Source of the DNA: Bordetella pertussis 18323
GTDB lineage: Bacteria; Pseudomonadota; Gammaproteobacteria; Burkholderiales; Burkholderiaceae_B
Reading direction: 5' to 3'
Assembly (NCBI RefSeq): GCF_000306945.1
Contig: NC_018518.1
Coordinates: 1,674,001 to 1,738,000, forward strand
DNA length: 64,000 nt
The translations under genes were made by a program, and so were the position numbers. Shown here in pieces: positions 37,551 through 46,865 of the stretch. The notes below the pieces were generated by a model. The model saw only the letters and a program-made list of their open reading frames with translations, did not search any database and had not been told where the DNA came from. How positions within the stretch are numbered: position 1 is the first letter of the stretch; each line of letters opens with the position of its first letter.

Positions 37551-38453
37551 ATGGAATTGCGCCATTTGCGCTATTTTTTGATGCTCGCGGAGACCCTGCA
37601 CTTTGGCCGGGCCGCCAGCAGGCTGGGTATCGCGCAACCGCCGTTGTCGCGCCAGATACGCGACCTCGAAGAGCAGGTCGGCGCCACGCTGTTCTACCGC
37701 GGCACGCGCGGCGTCTCGCTCACCGATGCGGGCGTGGCGTTCGCCCAGCGCGCCGCGCAGATCGTCGCGGCCGCCGACGAGGCGGTCTTCGAGGCCCGCG
37801 AGGCCGGGCAGGGGCGCACGGGCCGTATCGTGATCGGTTTTGTCCATTCGCTGGCCTATTCCCTGCTGCCCAGGGTGCTGCCGGGCTTCAGGCAGAAACA
37901 TCCGGGCATCGCCGTCTCGCTGCGCGAGGTCACGGTGGCCGACAAGGAAAGCGCGCTGCTTTCCGGCCAGATCGATACCGGCATCTATCGGCCCACCGTG
38001 CGGCATCCGGAAATCGCTACGCTGCCCATCTTCGAGGAGGGCTTCGTCCTGGCCCTGCCCAGCGGGCACCCGCTGGCGCGCAAGCGCCGCGTGTCGGTCC
38101 ACAGCCTGCGCGACCAGCCGCTGATCCTGTTTCGCGCCCTGCGTGGCGACGTGGGCCTGCACGGCACCATCGCCGCGTTCCTGCGCGCGCACGACGTGCC
38201 GGTCAAGGCTTGCGAGGAAGTCGGCACGATCCATGCGGGCATGGGCCTGGTGCTGGCCGGGGTGGGGGTATGCATCATTCCGGAAACCTCGCGCATGGTT
38301 CATATCGAGGGCGTCGTCACGCGCCCGTTCGCCGAGGCCACCACGCGCGTGAGCTCCACGGTCTGCTGGCGCCACCAGGACTCCAGCCGCAGCCTCGACG
38401 CATGGGTGCGGCATGTGCGCGAACTGATCCGCACCGGCGAGAGCGCCGGCTAG
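37551..38453 (+). CDS. LysR-type transcriptional regulator
   Basis: 300 residues. N-terminal winged HTH: MELRHLRYFLMLAETLHFGRAASRLG followed by PPLSRQIRDLEEQVG. The C-terminal periplasmic-binding-protein-like effector domain (about 90-295) includes GRIVIGFVHS and LVLAGVGVCIIPE. The start is ATG 37551 because MELRHL is the family's standard opening; a start 22 codons upstream is not preferred. It is divergent from the SDR gene, the classic LysR arrangement. The TAG stop at 38451-38453 lies in the GCTAGC target of IS481 copy 4, so the gene is complete. Confidence 0.92.
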   Translation: MELRHLRYFLMLAETLHFGRAASRLGIAQPPLSRQIRDLEEQVGATLFYRGTRGVSLTDAGVAFAQRAAQIVAAADEAVFEAREAGQGRTGRIVIGFVHSLAYSLLPRVLPGFRQKHPGIAVSLREVTVADKESALLSGQIDTGIYRPTVRHPEIATLPIFEEGFVLALPSGHPLARKRRVSVHSLRDQPLILFRALRGDVGLHGTIAAFLRAHDVPVKACEEVGTIHAGMGLVLAGVGVCIIPETSRMVHIEGVVTRPFAEATTRVSSTVCWRHQDSSRSLDAWVRHVRELIRTGESAG

Positions 38454-39400
38454 CTGTGAACTGTCAATAGGTTGTATTCGTCCAGGTTGAGTCTGGAGAT
38501 GGGTACAGCGCACCCGATGCCTTGGTGGGGTCGATGCCAGTTGTAGTGGTGTAGCCAGGATTTCATGGCATCGGCTCGGTGTTGGGAGTTCTGGTAGGTG
38601 TGAGCGTAAGCCCACTCACGCAAGGCCGACTGGATGAAGCGTTCGGCCTTGCCATTGGTCTGTGGGCGGTAAGGTCGGGTAAAGCGGTGCTTGATGCCCA
38701 GCTCATGGCACAGCGCGGCGAAGGCGCGGCTGCGAAAGGCCGAGCCATTGTCGGTGAGCAAGCGCTGGATGGTCACGCCCAGGCGCTGGTAGTAGGCCAC
38801 TGCGTCCTTGAGGAACTGGACGGCGCTGGGGAAGCGCTCGTCGGGGTGGATGTCGGTGAAGGCCACGCGGGCGTGGTCATCGATGGCCACGAAGACGAAG
38901 TCCCAGCCGGCCCCCTCAACGGTATCGCGTCGGTTGCCCGTGACCCGGTGGCCAGGGCGCTGGATACGTCCCAGCTTCTTGATGTCGATGTGCAGCAGAT
39001 CGCCGGGGGCCTGATGCTCGTAGCGCACCACCGGCTCGGCCGGCTCCAGGTCGGCCAGGTGCGACAGACCGGCGCGGGCCAGGACGCGGCTGACGGTGCT
39101 GGCTGACACGCCCAGCGCCTGGGCGATGCGCGCTTGGGTCAGCCGCTTGCGGCGCAGCTCCACGATAGCCAGCGCCTTGGCCGGCGCAATCGCTCGGGGC
39201 GAGACCGTCGGGCGCGAGGACGCATCGGCCAAGCCCGCCTGGCCCTGAGCCAGGAAGCGGCCCAGCCATTTGCGCACAGTCGGCGCGGTGACCCCATAGG
39301 CGCGGGCCGCTTCAGGCACACAAACTTGATGGGCGATCAATTGCTGGACCATTTCGAGTCGACGTAGGAAGGTCAATCGGGCATGCTTATGGGTGTTCAT
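38450..39400 (-). CDS. tnp: IS481 transposase (copy 4), one substitution
   Basis: 316 residues, DDE triad intact. It carries R297C (GIGCAVP for GIGRAVP) close to the C-terminus. Ends in Ser; stop TAG in the target duplication, the same CTAG that ends the LysR gene on the opposite strand. Confidence 0.98.
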   Translation of the reverse strand: MNTHKHARLTFLRRLEMVQQLIAHQVCVPEAARAYGVTAPTVRKWLGRFLAQGQAGLADASSRPTVSPRAIAPAKALAIVELRRKRLTQARIAQALGVSASTVSRVLARAGLSHLADLEPAEPVVRYEHQAPGDLLHIDIKKLGRIQRPGHRVTGNRRDTVEGAGWDFVFVAIDDHARVAFTDIHPDERFPSAVQFLKDAVAYYQRLGVTIQRLLTDNGSAFRSRAFAALCHELGIKHRFTRPYRPQTNGKAERFIQSALREWAYAHTYQNSQHRADAMKSWLHHYNWHRPHQGIGCAVPISRLNLDEYNLLTVHS

Positions 39401-39497
39401 CCGGCCGGGCTCCTTGAGTGAACTGGGGGGTCGGCGATTTCCAGTTTCTCAAATCCGGTTCGGATGAACCATGCATACAACCTATTGAATCTTCACA
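38455..39497 (-). mobile_element. IS481, copy 4
   Basis: 1043 bp with matching GCTAGC duplications at 38449-38454 and 39498-39503: simple insertion. Subterminal sequence is of the GAC6 type, shared with copy 6. Oriented opposite to the LysR gene. Confidence 0.98.
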
Positions 39498-39529
39498 GCT
39501 AGCGGCTGGCGGTTGCCAGCCGCAGCGCC

Positions 39530-40513
39530 TCACGGCTTGACGATATTGGCGGTCTTGACCACCTTGGCCCATTTCGCGGTGTCGTCCTTCATGATGGTCG
39601 CGTATTCCTGCGGAGAGTTTGTCTTCGGCGTCGCGCCCAGCTCGCTCAGCCGCTTGCTGACCTGCGGACTGTGCACCACCTCCTGCACGGTCTTGTTCAG
39701 CTTCTGCACCACGTCGGCGGGCGTGCCGGCGGGCGCGAACAGGCCGAACCAGGTCACCACGTCGAAGTCGGGATAGCCCGACTCCTTCACGGTGGGGATA
39801 TCCTTGGCGCTGCTTTCGCGGTCCGGGCCGGTGACGGCCAGGGCGCGCAGCGATCCGTCGCGCACCAGGGCGATGGCCGAAGGCATGTTGTCGAACATGA
39901 CGACCGGGCCGGTGCCGCCGACCAGGTCTATCAGCGCCGGGCCGCTGCCCTTGTAGGGCACATGTTCCATGTGCAGGCCGGTCGCCATATTGAACAGTTC
40001 GCCCGTCAGGTGGGTGGTCGAGCCGACCCCGGAAGAGGCGAAGAACACGGTCTTGGGGTTCTCCTTGGCCCAGGCCACGAACTCCTTCGTGGTCTGGGCG
40101 GGAACGGTCTTGTTGACCACCATCAGGTTGGGCAGGGTGGCGATCAGGGAGATCGGCTGGAAGTCCTTGTTCGGGTCGAACGCCATGTCCTTGTAGATGG
40201 CCTGGTTCACCGTCATGTTGCCTGCCGTGCCCAGCAGCAGGGTGTATCCGTCCGGCGTCGCGCGTGAGACCTGCTCGGTGCCGATGTTGCCGCCCGCGCC
40301 GGCCTTGTTCTCGACGATGACGGGCTGGCCCAGCTTGGTGCCCATGTGCTGGCCCACCAGTCGCGCGATCAGGTCGGTGGTGCCGCCGGCCGCGTACGGC
40401 ACGATGAGGCGGATGGGCTGCGCGGGGTAGCCGGCGGCCATGGCGCCGCTCGCGCCAGCCAGGGCAAGCAGGGCGGCAAGACAGGCTTGCGCCCGAAGCG
40501 TGATGAAGGTCAT
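39530..40513 (-). CDS. Bug/TctC-family periplasmic substrate-binding protein
   Basis: 327 residues. Signal peptide (1-26, ending GAMAA), then the Bug signature YPAQPIRLIVPYAAGGTTDLIAR, the NKAGAGGNIGTEQVSRATPDGYTLLLG block and PYKGSGPALIDLVGG. Such proteins deliver tricarboxylates or other small organic acids to TTT transporters; Bordetella has a very large expansion of them, many without a linked TctAB pair, as here. A strong AGGAG precedes ATG 40513 by seven bases. It is the last gene of a minus-strand group with the SDR and the TauD gene, separated by 54 bases. The ligand is unknown. Confidence 0.9.
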   Translation of the reverse strand: MTFITLRAQACLAALLALAGASGAMAAGYPAQPIRLIVPYAAGGTTDLIARLVGQHMGTKLGQPVIVENKAGAGGNIGTEQVSRATPDGYTLLLGTAGNMTVNQAIYKDMAFDPNKDFQPISLIATLPNLMVVNKTVPAQTTKEFVAWAKENPKTVFFASSGVGSTTHLTGELFNMATGLHMEHVPYKGSGPALIDLVGGTGPVVMFDNMPSAIALVRDGSLRALAVTGPDRESSAKDIPTVKESGYPDFDVVTWFGLFAPAGTPADVVQKLNKTVQEVVHSPQVSKRLSELGATPKTNSPQEYATIMKDDTAKWAKVVKTANIVKP

Positions 40514-40567
40514 GACGTGTCTCCTGAGGTGGTTTTGTTATGTCCTGCCTGGCGGACGCCAGGCTCC

Positions 40568-41290
40568 CTACAGTTTGATCTGGCTGATACTCGCGCCGCC
40601 GCAGACGAACAGGGTCTGCCCCGTCGTGTAGGCCGCGTGGGGCGCGAGGAAGTAATCGACGGCGTGGGCGATCTCCTCCGGCGTGCCCAGGCGCGCCACC
40701 GGTATGGCCTCCACCAGCGCGCGGCTGCGCGCCAGCTCGGGCGGATTGTTGCGTTGGAACATTTCCGTGGCCACGGGACCTGGCGCCACGCAGTTGACCG
40801 TAATGCCGCGCGTGGCCAGCTCGAGCGCCCAGGACCGGGTCAGGCCGACCATGGCGGCCTTGGCGGCCGAGTAGACGCTGCCGCCGGGCCGCGCCAGCAG
40901 GGAACGGCTGGCGATATTGACGATGCGCCCCGCGCCGGCCTCGGTCATGCCGGGCAGCACCGCCTGCGCGGCATCGATGGCAACGGCAATGTTCAGTTCC
41001 AGGATCGCCGACGTGGCGGCGTCGGTGATCTCGCCCAGCGGCTGCATTTGATTGAAGCCGGCGTTGTTGACCAGCCGCAGCACGCCATGCGAGGCTGCTT
41101 CGCGCAGCACTTCGCGCCGCTGGGCGGCATCGAGCAGGTCGGCCTGCAGCAGCGGGCCGGGAAAGCCGGCGTCGCCGCTGCGCGCAATGCCCATGACCGG
41201 CTCGCCGCGGGCCGCCAGCAAGTCGGCGATGGCGCGGCCGATGCCGCGCGTGGCGCCGGTGATCAGTGTGTACCCCTGCGCCCGCGTCAT
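40568..41290 (-). CDS. Short-chain dehydrogenase/reductase
   Basis: 240-residue classical SDR with an intact cofactor motif TGATRGIGRA, NNAG in LVNNAGFNQ, NIASRSL (catalytic Ser region) and YSAAKAAM (Tyr and Lys). The start is MTRAQGYTLITG at 41290; its ATG overlaps the TGA of the upstream TauD-like gene (ATGA), so the two were translationally coupled. Longer in-frame extensions have no family counterpart. Substrate unknown; a place in the same catabolic pathway as the dioxygenase is inferred only from coupling. Confidence 0.88.
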   Translation of the reverse strand: MTRAQGYTLITGATRGIGRAIADLLAARGEPVMGIARSGDAGFPGPLLQADLLDAAQRREVLREAASHGVLRLVNNAGFNQMQPLGEITDAATSAILELNIAVAIDAAQAVLPGMTEAGAGRIVNIASRSLLARPGGSVYSAAKAAMVGLTRSWALELATRGITVNCVAPGPVATEMFQRNNPPELARSRALVEAIPVARLGTPEEIAHAVDYFLAPHAAYTTGQTLFVCGGASISQIKL

Positions 41291-42121
41291 TGCGGACGGC
41301 CGCCGGCGATGGTCATGCGATGCATTTCGCGCCGCTTGCCCTGGTAGTCGTTGCAGGCATAGTGCATGGTGCAGCGGTTGTCCCAGAAGGCCAGCGAGCC
41401 CTTGCGCCAGCGGAAGCGGCAGGCAAATTCGGGTCGCGCCGCGTGGGCGTACAGCTGATGCAGCAACGGCAGGCTTTCCTCGCGGCTCAATCCTTCGATT
41501 TGCCACGTGAAGGGAAAATTGACGTACAGGCACTTGCGGCCGGTTTCCTCGTGCGTGCGCACCATGGGGTGGAGGGCCAGGTTCTCCTTGGCGTCGGCGT
41601 CGGCCTTCAGGCGGGTCGAGCGGCCCGCATTGCGTTCGCTGATGCGCGAGGTGAGGTAGCGGTCGGAATGGTAGGCCTGGCGGCCGTCGATCATCTGCCT
41701 CAAGGCCTCGGGCAGCAGGTCATAGGCCAGGTACATATTGGCAAACAAGGTGTCGGGATGTCGCGTCCGTAGAGCACCGAGCCCAGGGGAGGCTCCTGCA
41801 TATAGGACATGTCGGAGTGCCAGGTATCGCCGATGTTGTAGCGGTCGTTCGGCTCTTTTATGACCGGCATGATGTCCGGATAGCCTTCCACATGGGTGTA
41901 CACCGGGTTCACGACCACTTCGCCGAACTGGCGGGTGAAGGCGCGATGCTGCTCGGGCGTGAGGGTCTGCTCGCGAAAGAAAATGACGTTGTGGTCCAGC
42001 AGCGCCTGGCGTATGGCCTTGACGGATCGGCGGACAGCGCTTGCGAAAGATCGACGCCGAAGAGTTCGGCGCCGCAGGAGCCGGTCAGGGGCCTGACTTC
42101 CAGGGCAGTTTGCGTATTCAT
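41287..42121 (-). pseudogene. TauD/TfdA-type dioxygenase, at least two frameshifts
   Basis: Starts at ATG 42121 (MNTQTALEVRPLTGSCGAELFG) behind GAGGAGA. The first frame is lost after ALSADP near 42027; the next, VKAIRQALLDHNVIFFREQ through TWHSDMSYMQEPP (the iron-binding His-x-Asp) to LYGRDIP, is lost near 41757; the third runs from DTLFANMYLAYD to the end and holds the distal His and Arg (TMHYACNDYQGKRREMHR). The first break fits one missing base. At the second, the residues between DIP and DTLFAN that the family usually has (VPPYGG-like) are missing, so a deletion of several bases is likely. It would be an Fe(II)/2-oxoglutarate-dependent enzyme for taurine-like or aryl-acid substrates. Confidence 0.9.
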
Positions 42122-42302
42122 GTCTTTGTGGTCTCCTCGATCGAACTTGCGGGGTGCGAGCAAAGATTAGGATCAATTCTCCTGGGCGTCCAATATTAAT
42201 TATGTGCTTTCTGGATACCTTAAAGGTATTAATGTGGCGCGGCGCGCAACCCGGCGCCGGCACGCCTTGGGCGGTTTGCGGCGGGGCTGGCTGCCAATCG
42301 AT

Positions 42303-42327
42303 ATTGATAATGCAAGTAGTTATCAAT
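42303..42327 (+). promoter_or_regulatory. Fur box upstream of the ECF sigma gene
   Basis: An 8-bp dyad, ATTGATAA at 42303-42310 and TTATCAAT at 42320-42327, with a 9-base centre. It matches the GATAAT-ATTATC arms of the Fur consensus and lies 54 bases before the sigma gene start, as expected for iron-repressed fecI-type regulators. Confidence 0.75.
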
Positions 42328-42380
42328 TAATATCCAACGTTTGATCGTCCATTCATCGCCGCCCCGATGGTATTGCCGTT

Positions 42381-42914
42381 GTGCCTGCCAGCCTGATCAC
42401 TTCGCCCTCCGCCCGTCCCGCCGCCGACACCGCCGCGGTGGAGGGCCTGTACCGCCAGCACCGGTCGTGGCTGGCCGGGTGGCTGCGGCGGCGGCTGGGC
42501 TGTCCGCACCGCGCCGAGGATCTGACGCAGGATGTGTTCGTGCGCGTGATCCAGGGGCGCAAGGCGGTACGCATGGAGCAGGCGCGCGCCTTGCTGGCCA
42601 CCATCGCCAAGGGACTGGTCATCGATCACCAGCGCCGTGCGGCGCTGGAGCACGCTTATCTGGAATACCTGGCGGCGCAGCCGTCGGGGCACGCGCCTTC
42701 GCCGCAACAGCAGGCCGAGCTGCTGCAGGCGCTGGTCGAGCTCGATCGCCTGCTCGAAGGCTTGCCGCCGCGCGCCCGCGCGGTGTTCCTGATGTCGCAG
42801 CTCGAAGGGCTGGGCTATGCCGAGATCGCGCAACGCCTGCGCATTTCGCTCAGTTCGGTGCAGCAATACATGCTGCGCGCCATGAGCGCTTGTTACATGG
42901 CATTCCATGAGTAG
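42381..42914 (+). CDS. ECF RNA polymerase sigma factor, FecI-like
   Basis: 177 residues (from GTG 42381; no in-frame ATG nearby). Region 2 spans about 25-90 (LYRQHRSWLAGWLRRRLGC, AEDLTQDVFVRV) and region 4 about 115-170 (ELDRLLEGLPPRARAVFLMSQLEGLGYAEIAQRL). It is short and lacks region 3, as in ECF factors. With the FecR and TonB-receptor genes downstream it forms a cell-surface signalling system: iron-chelate binding outside leads to sigma activation. It overlaps FecR by eight bases. Repressed by Fur under iron sufficiency if the upstream box works. Confidence 0.92.
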   Translation: MPASLITSPSARPAADTAAVEGLYRQHRSWLAGWLRRRLGCPHRAEDLTQDVFVRVIQGRKAVRMEQARALLATIAKGLVIDHQRRAALEHAYLEYLAAQPSGHAPSPQQQAELLQALVELDRLLEGLPPRARAVFLMSQLEGLGYAEIAQRLRISLSSVQQYMLRAMSACYMAFHE

Positions 42915-43869
42915 GCCGGCGGCGCCCGACGCGGTCGCCCAGCAGGCCATAGCCTGGTGGGTGCGGCTGCAGTCCGGCTGCGCCGCCGCCGCCGAACACG
43001 AGGCCTGTCGCGCCTGGCTGGCGCGCGACAAGGCGCATCAGCGTGCGTGGGACCGCGTCGCGACCCTGGCGGCAGGCATCCGTCGCGCGCCGGCGGCGCC
43101 GGCGCTGGCCATCCTGCCCGATCTGGCCAGTCGCGGCCCGTCGCGCCGGCAGGCGTTGCGTCTGCTGGCGGGCCTGGGCGTCGGCGCTGCGGCCGGCGCC
43201 GGCGCGTATTCCTGGGCGCCCTGGCAGCGGTTGGTGGCCGATGCCAGTACCGGCGTGGGCGAGCGGCGCCAGATCGTGCCCGGTCCCGGCGTGCGCCTGG
43301 TGCTTGCCAGCGACAGCGCGGTCCGCCTGCGTATCGACGCGACGCGGCGCGCCATAGCGCTGCTGCGTGGCGAAATGCTGGTGGATGTGCACAGTGGCGC
43401 GGCCCAGCCGGCGCTGCAGGTCGATACCGGGTACGGCATGGCATTGGCCGAGCAGGCGCGCTTCGGCGTGTGCCGCGCGGGCGGTTCGGCGCGCATCGGC
43501 GTGTATGCGGGCAGCGTGCAGGTAGCCAGTGCGCCGCACGCGCCATGGCACCGCGGCGAGGCGGGCGAGTCGCTGCGTCTCGATGGCGCAGGCGTGCCGC
43601 GGCGCGGCCGCGTCGCTGCCGACGAAAGCGCCTGGGAGGATGGCCTGCTGGTGGTGCATGGCTGGCGGCTGGATCGCCTGGCGGCGCAATTGGCGCGCTA
43701 CCGGCTCGGTGTCATCCGGGTCGACCCGGCGGTGGCCGGGCTGCGCCTGTCGGGCGTGTTTCCGCTCGACGACGCCGAGCGCGCGTTGGCCGCCGTGCGC
43801 CAGAGCCTGCCCATCGAGATCCGTCGCCACACCGCTTACTGGCTCAGCGTGACGCCGCGCGCGGCCTGA
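42907..43869 (+). CDS. FecR-like anti-sigma factor / signal transducer
   Basis: 320 residues. An N-terminal cytoplasmic part with the conserved AIAWWVRLQSG and CRAWLARDKAHQRAWDRV tryptophans binds the sigma factor. One membrane span at about 80-100 (LRLLAGLGVGAAAGAGAY). The periplasmic FecR domain has TGVGERRQIVPGPGVRLVLASDSAVRL and the LLRGEMLVDV segment. It senses the receptor's STN domain and controls the sigma factor. ATG 42907 overlaps the sigma gene end. An intact frame. Confidence 0.92.
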   Translation: MSRPAAPDAVAQQAIAWWVRLQSGCAAAAEHEACRAWLARDKAHQRAWDRVATLAAGIRRAPAAPALAILPDLASRGPSRRQALRLLAGLGVGAAAGAGAYSWAPWQRLVADASTGVGERRQIVPGPGVRLVLASDSAVRLRIDATRRAIALLRGEMLVDVHSGAAQPALQVDTGYGMALAEQARFGVCRAGGSARIGVYAGSVQVASAPHAPWHRGEAGESLRLDGAGVPRRGRVAADESAWEDGLLVVHGWRLDRLAAQLARYRLGVIRVDPAVAGLRLSGVFPLDDAERALAAVRQSLPIEIRRHTAYWLSVTPRAA

Positions 43870-43962
43870 GCGCGGTTACAAAACAATCGCCGCCGTCCTT
43901 GCAGATTCGGCTTTCCCGCGCGGAATAGCTCATGGAAGAAGCTAACGCATAGGAGAGTTCCC

Positions 43963-46440
43963 GTGTTTTCTCGCAGTCAGAAGCATCCGTCCTGGCGCCT
44001 GTCGCCATGCGTACTTGCGGCCGCCTTGTGCGCCGTCGCGGTCGGTAGCGCGGACACCGCCCGCGCGCAGGCGCCCGCCGCCAGCGCCCAGCATTATGAA
44101 ATCGCGGCCGGACCGCTGGCCGACGCACTGACCCGCTTCGCGCGCCGTGCCGGCGTGGTGCTGTCGTTCGACCCGGCCCTGGTGCAGGGGCGCAGCACGG
44201 CGGGCCTGCAGGGCGTGTACGGCGTGCGCGACGGGTTCGCGGCGCTGCTGGCCGGCTCGGGCCTGCAGGCGCGCGCCGGCGGCGGCAACAACTGGTCGCT
44301 GGCGGCGCTGCCGCGCGGCGGCGATGCGCAGACGCTGGCGCCGGTGACGGTGCTGGGCCTGGAGGGCGCGCTGGCGCCCACGGTCGGCTATGTCGCCAGT
44401 GCCAGCCTGAGCGGCACCAAGACCGATACGCCGCTGATCGAAACGCCGCAATCGATTTCGGTGGTGACTCGCGACCAGATAACCGAGCAGGGCGCCCAGA
44501 CGCTGAACCAGGTGCTGCGCTATACCGCCGGCGTGGCGACCGAGACGCGCGGCGCGACCGCGACGCGGCTGGACCAGTTCAGCGTGCGCGGTTTCTCCGC
44601 CGCCACCTATCTGGACGGCATGCGCGTGTTCGGCGGCCGGGACGCCTTGCCCCAGGTCGACGCCTACCGGCTCGAACGGGTCGATGTGCTCAAGGGGCCG
44701 GCTTCCGTGCTGTATGGCCAGGGCGGCCCGGGCGGCGTGGTCAACCAGGTCAGCAAGCGTCCCCTGGACGAGCCTTTGCGCGAGATCGAAGTGCAGGCGG
44801 GCAATTTCGATTTCCGGCGGGTCAACATGGATTTTTCCGGCCCGGTGGACGAGGACCGGCGCTTCCTGTACCGGGTAACCGGCGCGGCCTATATGTCCGA
44901 TGGCCAGGTGGATCACACCAGGGAGCGCCGCTACTTCGTCTCGCCGTCGTTCACGTGGCGGCCCAGCGCGGATACCACGCTGACCGTGCTGACCAACTTC
45001 CAGCGCGACCCCGACATGGGTTCGTACGGATCGATCTCGGCCATGCGCACGCTGCTGTCGGCGCCCGACGGCAGGCGGCTGGGCCCGAACCACTACGACG
45101 GCGACGCCGATTTCGAAAAGAGCGACCGCCGCAGCTATTCGCTGGGCTATCAACTGGAGCATCGCTTCAACGATACCTTCAAGGCCTCGCAGAACCTGCG
45201 TTTCCAGCATGCCGAGGGCGTCTATCGCAGCATCTACGGCGCCAGCAACAACAATTACGGCTATCTCGACAAGGACTACCGCTACTCGCAGCGCGGCCTG
45301 GCCATCAGCGACGTGGACGTGGATGCGTTCACGATCGACAACAACCTGCAGGCGCGCTTCGATACCGGGGCGCTGGCGCATACGGTGCTGGTGGGGTTCG
45401 ACTACCAGCGCGTGCAGACCGACACCTTGTCGGGCTATGGCAGCGCGCCGCCGCTCGACGTGTTCGATCCGGACTATCACATGGGTATCGAGCGGCCGCC
45501 GTTTACGTCCGATCAGACCCAGTACAACTACCAGACCGGCCTCTACCTGCAGGACCAGATCAGGCTGGATCGCCTGTCGTTGCTGCTGGGCGGGCGCTAC
45601 GACTGGTCGCGCACCCACACCGGCACCGACAACCTGGCCAACGGCTCGCACAGCAGCTCGGCGCTCGCCGCCGAGGCGTTCACCGGCCGGGTCGGGGCGA
45701 TCTACAACTTCGACAACGGCGTGGCGCCGTACGCCAGCTACTCGGAGTCGTTCGAGCCGCAGACCGGCACGGGCTGGAACAACACGCCGTTCAAGCCGAC
45801 CGAAGGCAAGCAGTATGAGGTCGGCGTGAAATACCAGCCGCCGGGCTCGGCCACGCTGCTCACGCTGGCGGCCTTCGACATCCGGCGCAAGAACCTGCCC
45901 ACCACCGACCCGGATCCCACCCATATGTGCGGCGTTTCGCGCTGCTCGATACAGGCCGGCGAAGTGCGCACCCGCGGCATCGAACTGGAGGCCAAGACCG
46001 AACCGCTGCGCGGCCTGAGCCTGATCGCCGCCTATTCGTACCTCGACAACGAATACGAGAAGGCCTATCCGAACACGACCGGGTTGGACCTCAAGGGCAA
46101 GAAGCCGGTGGCCGTGCCGGCGCACCAGGCGTCGGCCTGGGCCCGCTATCAACTGCAGGAGGGCCCGCTGGCCGGCCTGGGCATGGGCGCGGGGGTGCGC
46201 TACATCGGCAGTTCGTACGCCAACGAAACCAACACGCTCAAGGTGCCATCGGTGACGCTGGTGGACATGATGCTCGACTACGACCTGGGCCGGGCCAGCC
46301 CCGCGCTCAAGGGCATGCAGGTGGCGTTGAACGTCTCCAACCTGTTCGACAAGGAATACATCGGCTCGTGCCTGTCCGATTCGTGGTGCTGGTATGGCTA
46401 CCAGCGTTCGATCAAGGCCAGCTTGCGCTATCGCTGGTGA
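43963..46440 (+). CDS. TonB-dependent ferric-siderophore receptor with STN signalling domain
   Basis: 825 residues. Signal peptide to about 35; STN (secretin/TonB N-terminal) domain at about 40-125 (AAGPLADALTRFARRAGVVLSFDP ending in the SLAALPRGG region); plug with ETPQSISVVTRDQITEQGAQTLNQ and VLKGPASVLYGQGGPGG; then a 22-strand barrel ending in aromatic YRW. This is a FpvA-type siderophore receptor of the outer membrane. The STN domain plus adjacent sigma and FecR genes show that it also signals. It starts 93 bases after the FecR gene. The siderophore is not evident from sequence. Confidence 0.93.
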   Translation: MFSRSQKHPSWRLSPCVLAAALCAVAVGSADTARAQAPAASAQHYEIAAGPLADALTRFARRAGVVLSFDPALVQGRSTAGLQGVYGVRDGFAALLAGSGLQARAGGGNNWSLAALPRGGDAQTLAPVTVLGLEGALAPTVGYVASASLSGTKTDTPLIETPQSISVVTRDQITEQGAQTLNQVLRYTAGVATETRGATATRLDQFSVRGFSAATYLDGMRVFGGRDALPQVDAYRLERVDVLKGPASVLYGQGGPGGVVNQVSKRPLDEPLREIEVQAGNFDFRRVNMDFSGPVDEDRRFLYRVTGAAYMSDGQVDHTRERRYFVSPSFTWRPSADTTLTVLTNFQRDPDMGSYGSISAMRTLLSAPDGRRLGPNHYDGDADFEKSDRRSYSLGYQLEHRFNDTFKASQNLRFQHAEGVYRSIYGASNNNYGYLDKDYRYSQRGLAISDVDVDAFTIDNNLQARFDTGALAHTVLVGFDYQRVQTDTLSGYGSAPPLDVFDPDYHMGIERPPFTSDQTQYNYQTGLYLQDQIRLDRLSLLLGGRYDWSRTHTGTDNLANGSHSSSALAAEAFTGRVGAIYNFDNGVAPYASYSESFEPQTGTGWNNTPFKPTEGKQYEVGVKYQPPGSATLLTLAAFDIRRKNLPTTDPDPTHMCGVSRCSIQAGEVRTRGIELEAKTEPLRGLSLIAAYSYLDNEYEKAYPNTTGLDLKGKKPVAVPAHQASAWARYQLQEGPLAGLGMGAGVRYIGSSYANETNTLKVPSVTLVDMMLDYDLGRASPALKGMQVALNVSNLFDKEYIGSCLSDSWCWYGYQRSIKASLRYRW

Positions 46441-46468
46441 TGCATGGCCCGTCATCCGAAGAATGCGA

Positions 46469-46492
46469 TTAAGAATGATTATAATTTCTTAA
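46469..46492 (+). promoter_or_regulatory. Possible Fur box upstream of the DUF3649 operon
   Basis: TTAAGAA at 46469-46475 and TTCTTAA at 46486-46492 form a 7-bp dyad around an AT-rich centre (TGATTATAAT), 65 bases before the DUF3649 start. AT-rich and partly like the Fur consensus (ATGATTATAAT), but less exact than the 42303 site. Confidence 0.4.
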
Positions 46493-46556
46493 ATTTTCCA
46501 ATCATCGGCGCGCATCGCGAAGGGCGCGCCACCGCTGGGTCAAGAAGGAGGTTGAC

Positions 46557-46865
46557 ATGAAAGCGCCCGCTGCCGGTGCCCACATGCTGCATTACCGGTT
46601 CGCCGTGACGTCGCGCGCCCTGGCCGCCATCCTGGGCGGCTACGCCCTATCCAGCGCGGCGGCAGCCTGCCTGGCTGTCTGGCTGCCCATGCGCCGCGTC
46701 GACGCGGTCGTGGCCGCGTTGATGCTGTCGTTCGTCGTCTATACGTGCGCCGTGCTGTGGGTGTTCGCCACCCGCAACGCCTGGCGCGCATGGGCCGGAG
46801 TGCTGCTGCCCGCGCTGGCGCTGCTGATGCTGTACTGGCTGGGCAAGGCCGCGGGAGGAGCATGA
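46557..46865 (+). CDS. DUF3649 membrane protein
   Basis: 102 residues, three membrane helices (about 18-40, 45-68, 77-98). AAGGAGG precedes ATG 46557 by five bases, the strongest RBS in this cluster. DUF3649 genes normally occur beside PepSY-domain membrane proteins and DUF3325 in iron-uptake operons next to TonB receptors, exactly the order here. The TGA overlaps the PepSY start (ATGA). Role unknown; probably a partner of the PepSY protein. Confidence 0.85.
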   Translation: MKAPAAGAHMLHYRFAVTSRALAAILGGYALSSAAAACLAVWLPMRRVDAVVAALMLSFVVYTCAVLWVFATRNAWRAWAGVLLPALALLMLYWLGKAAGGA

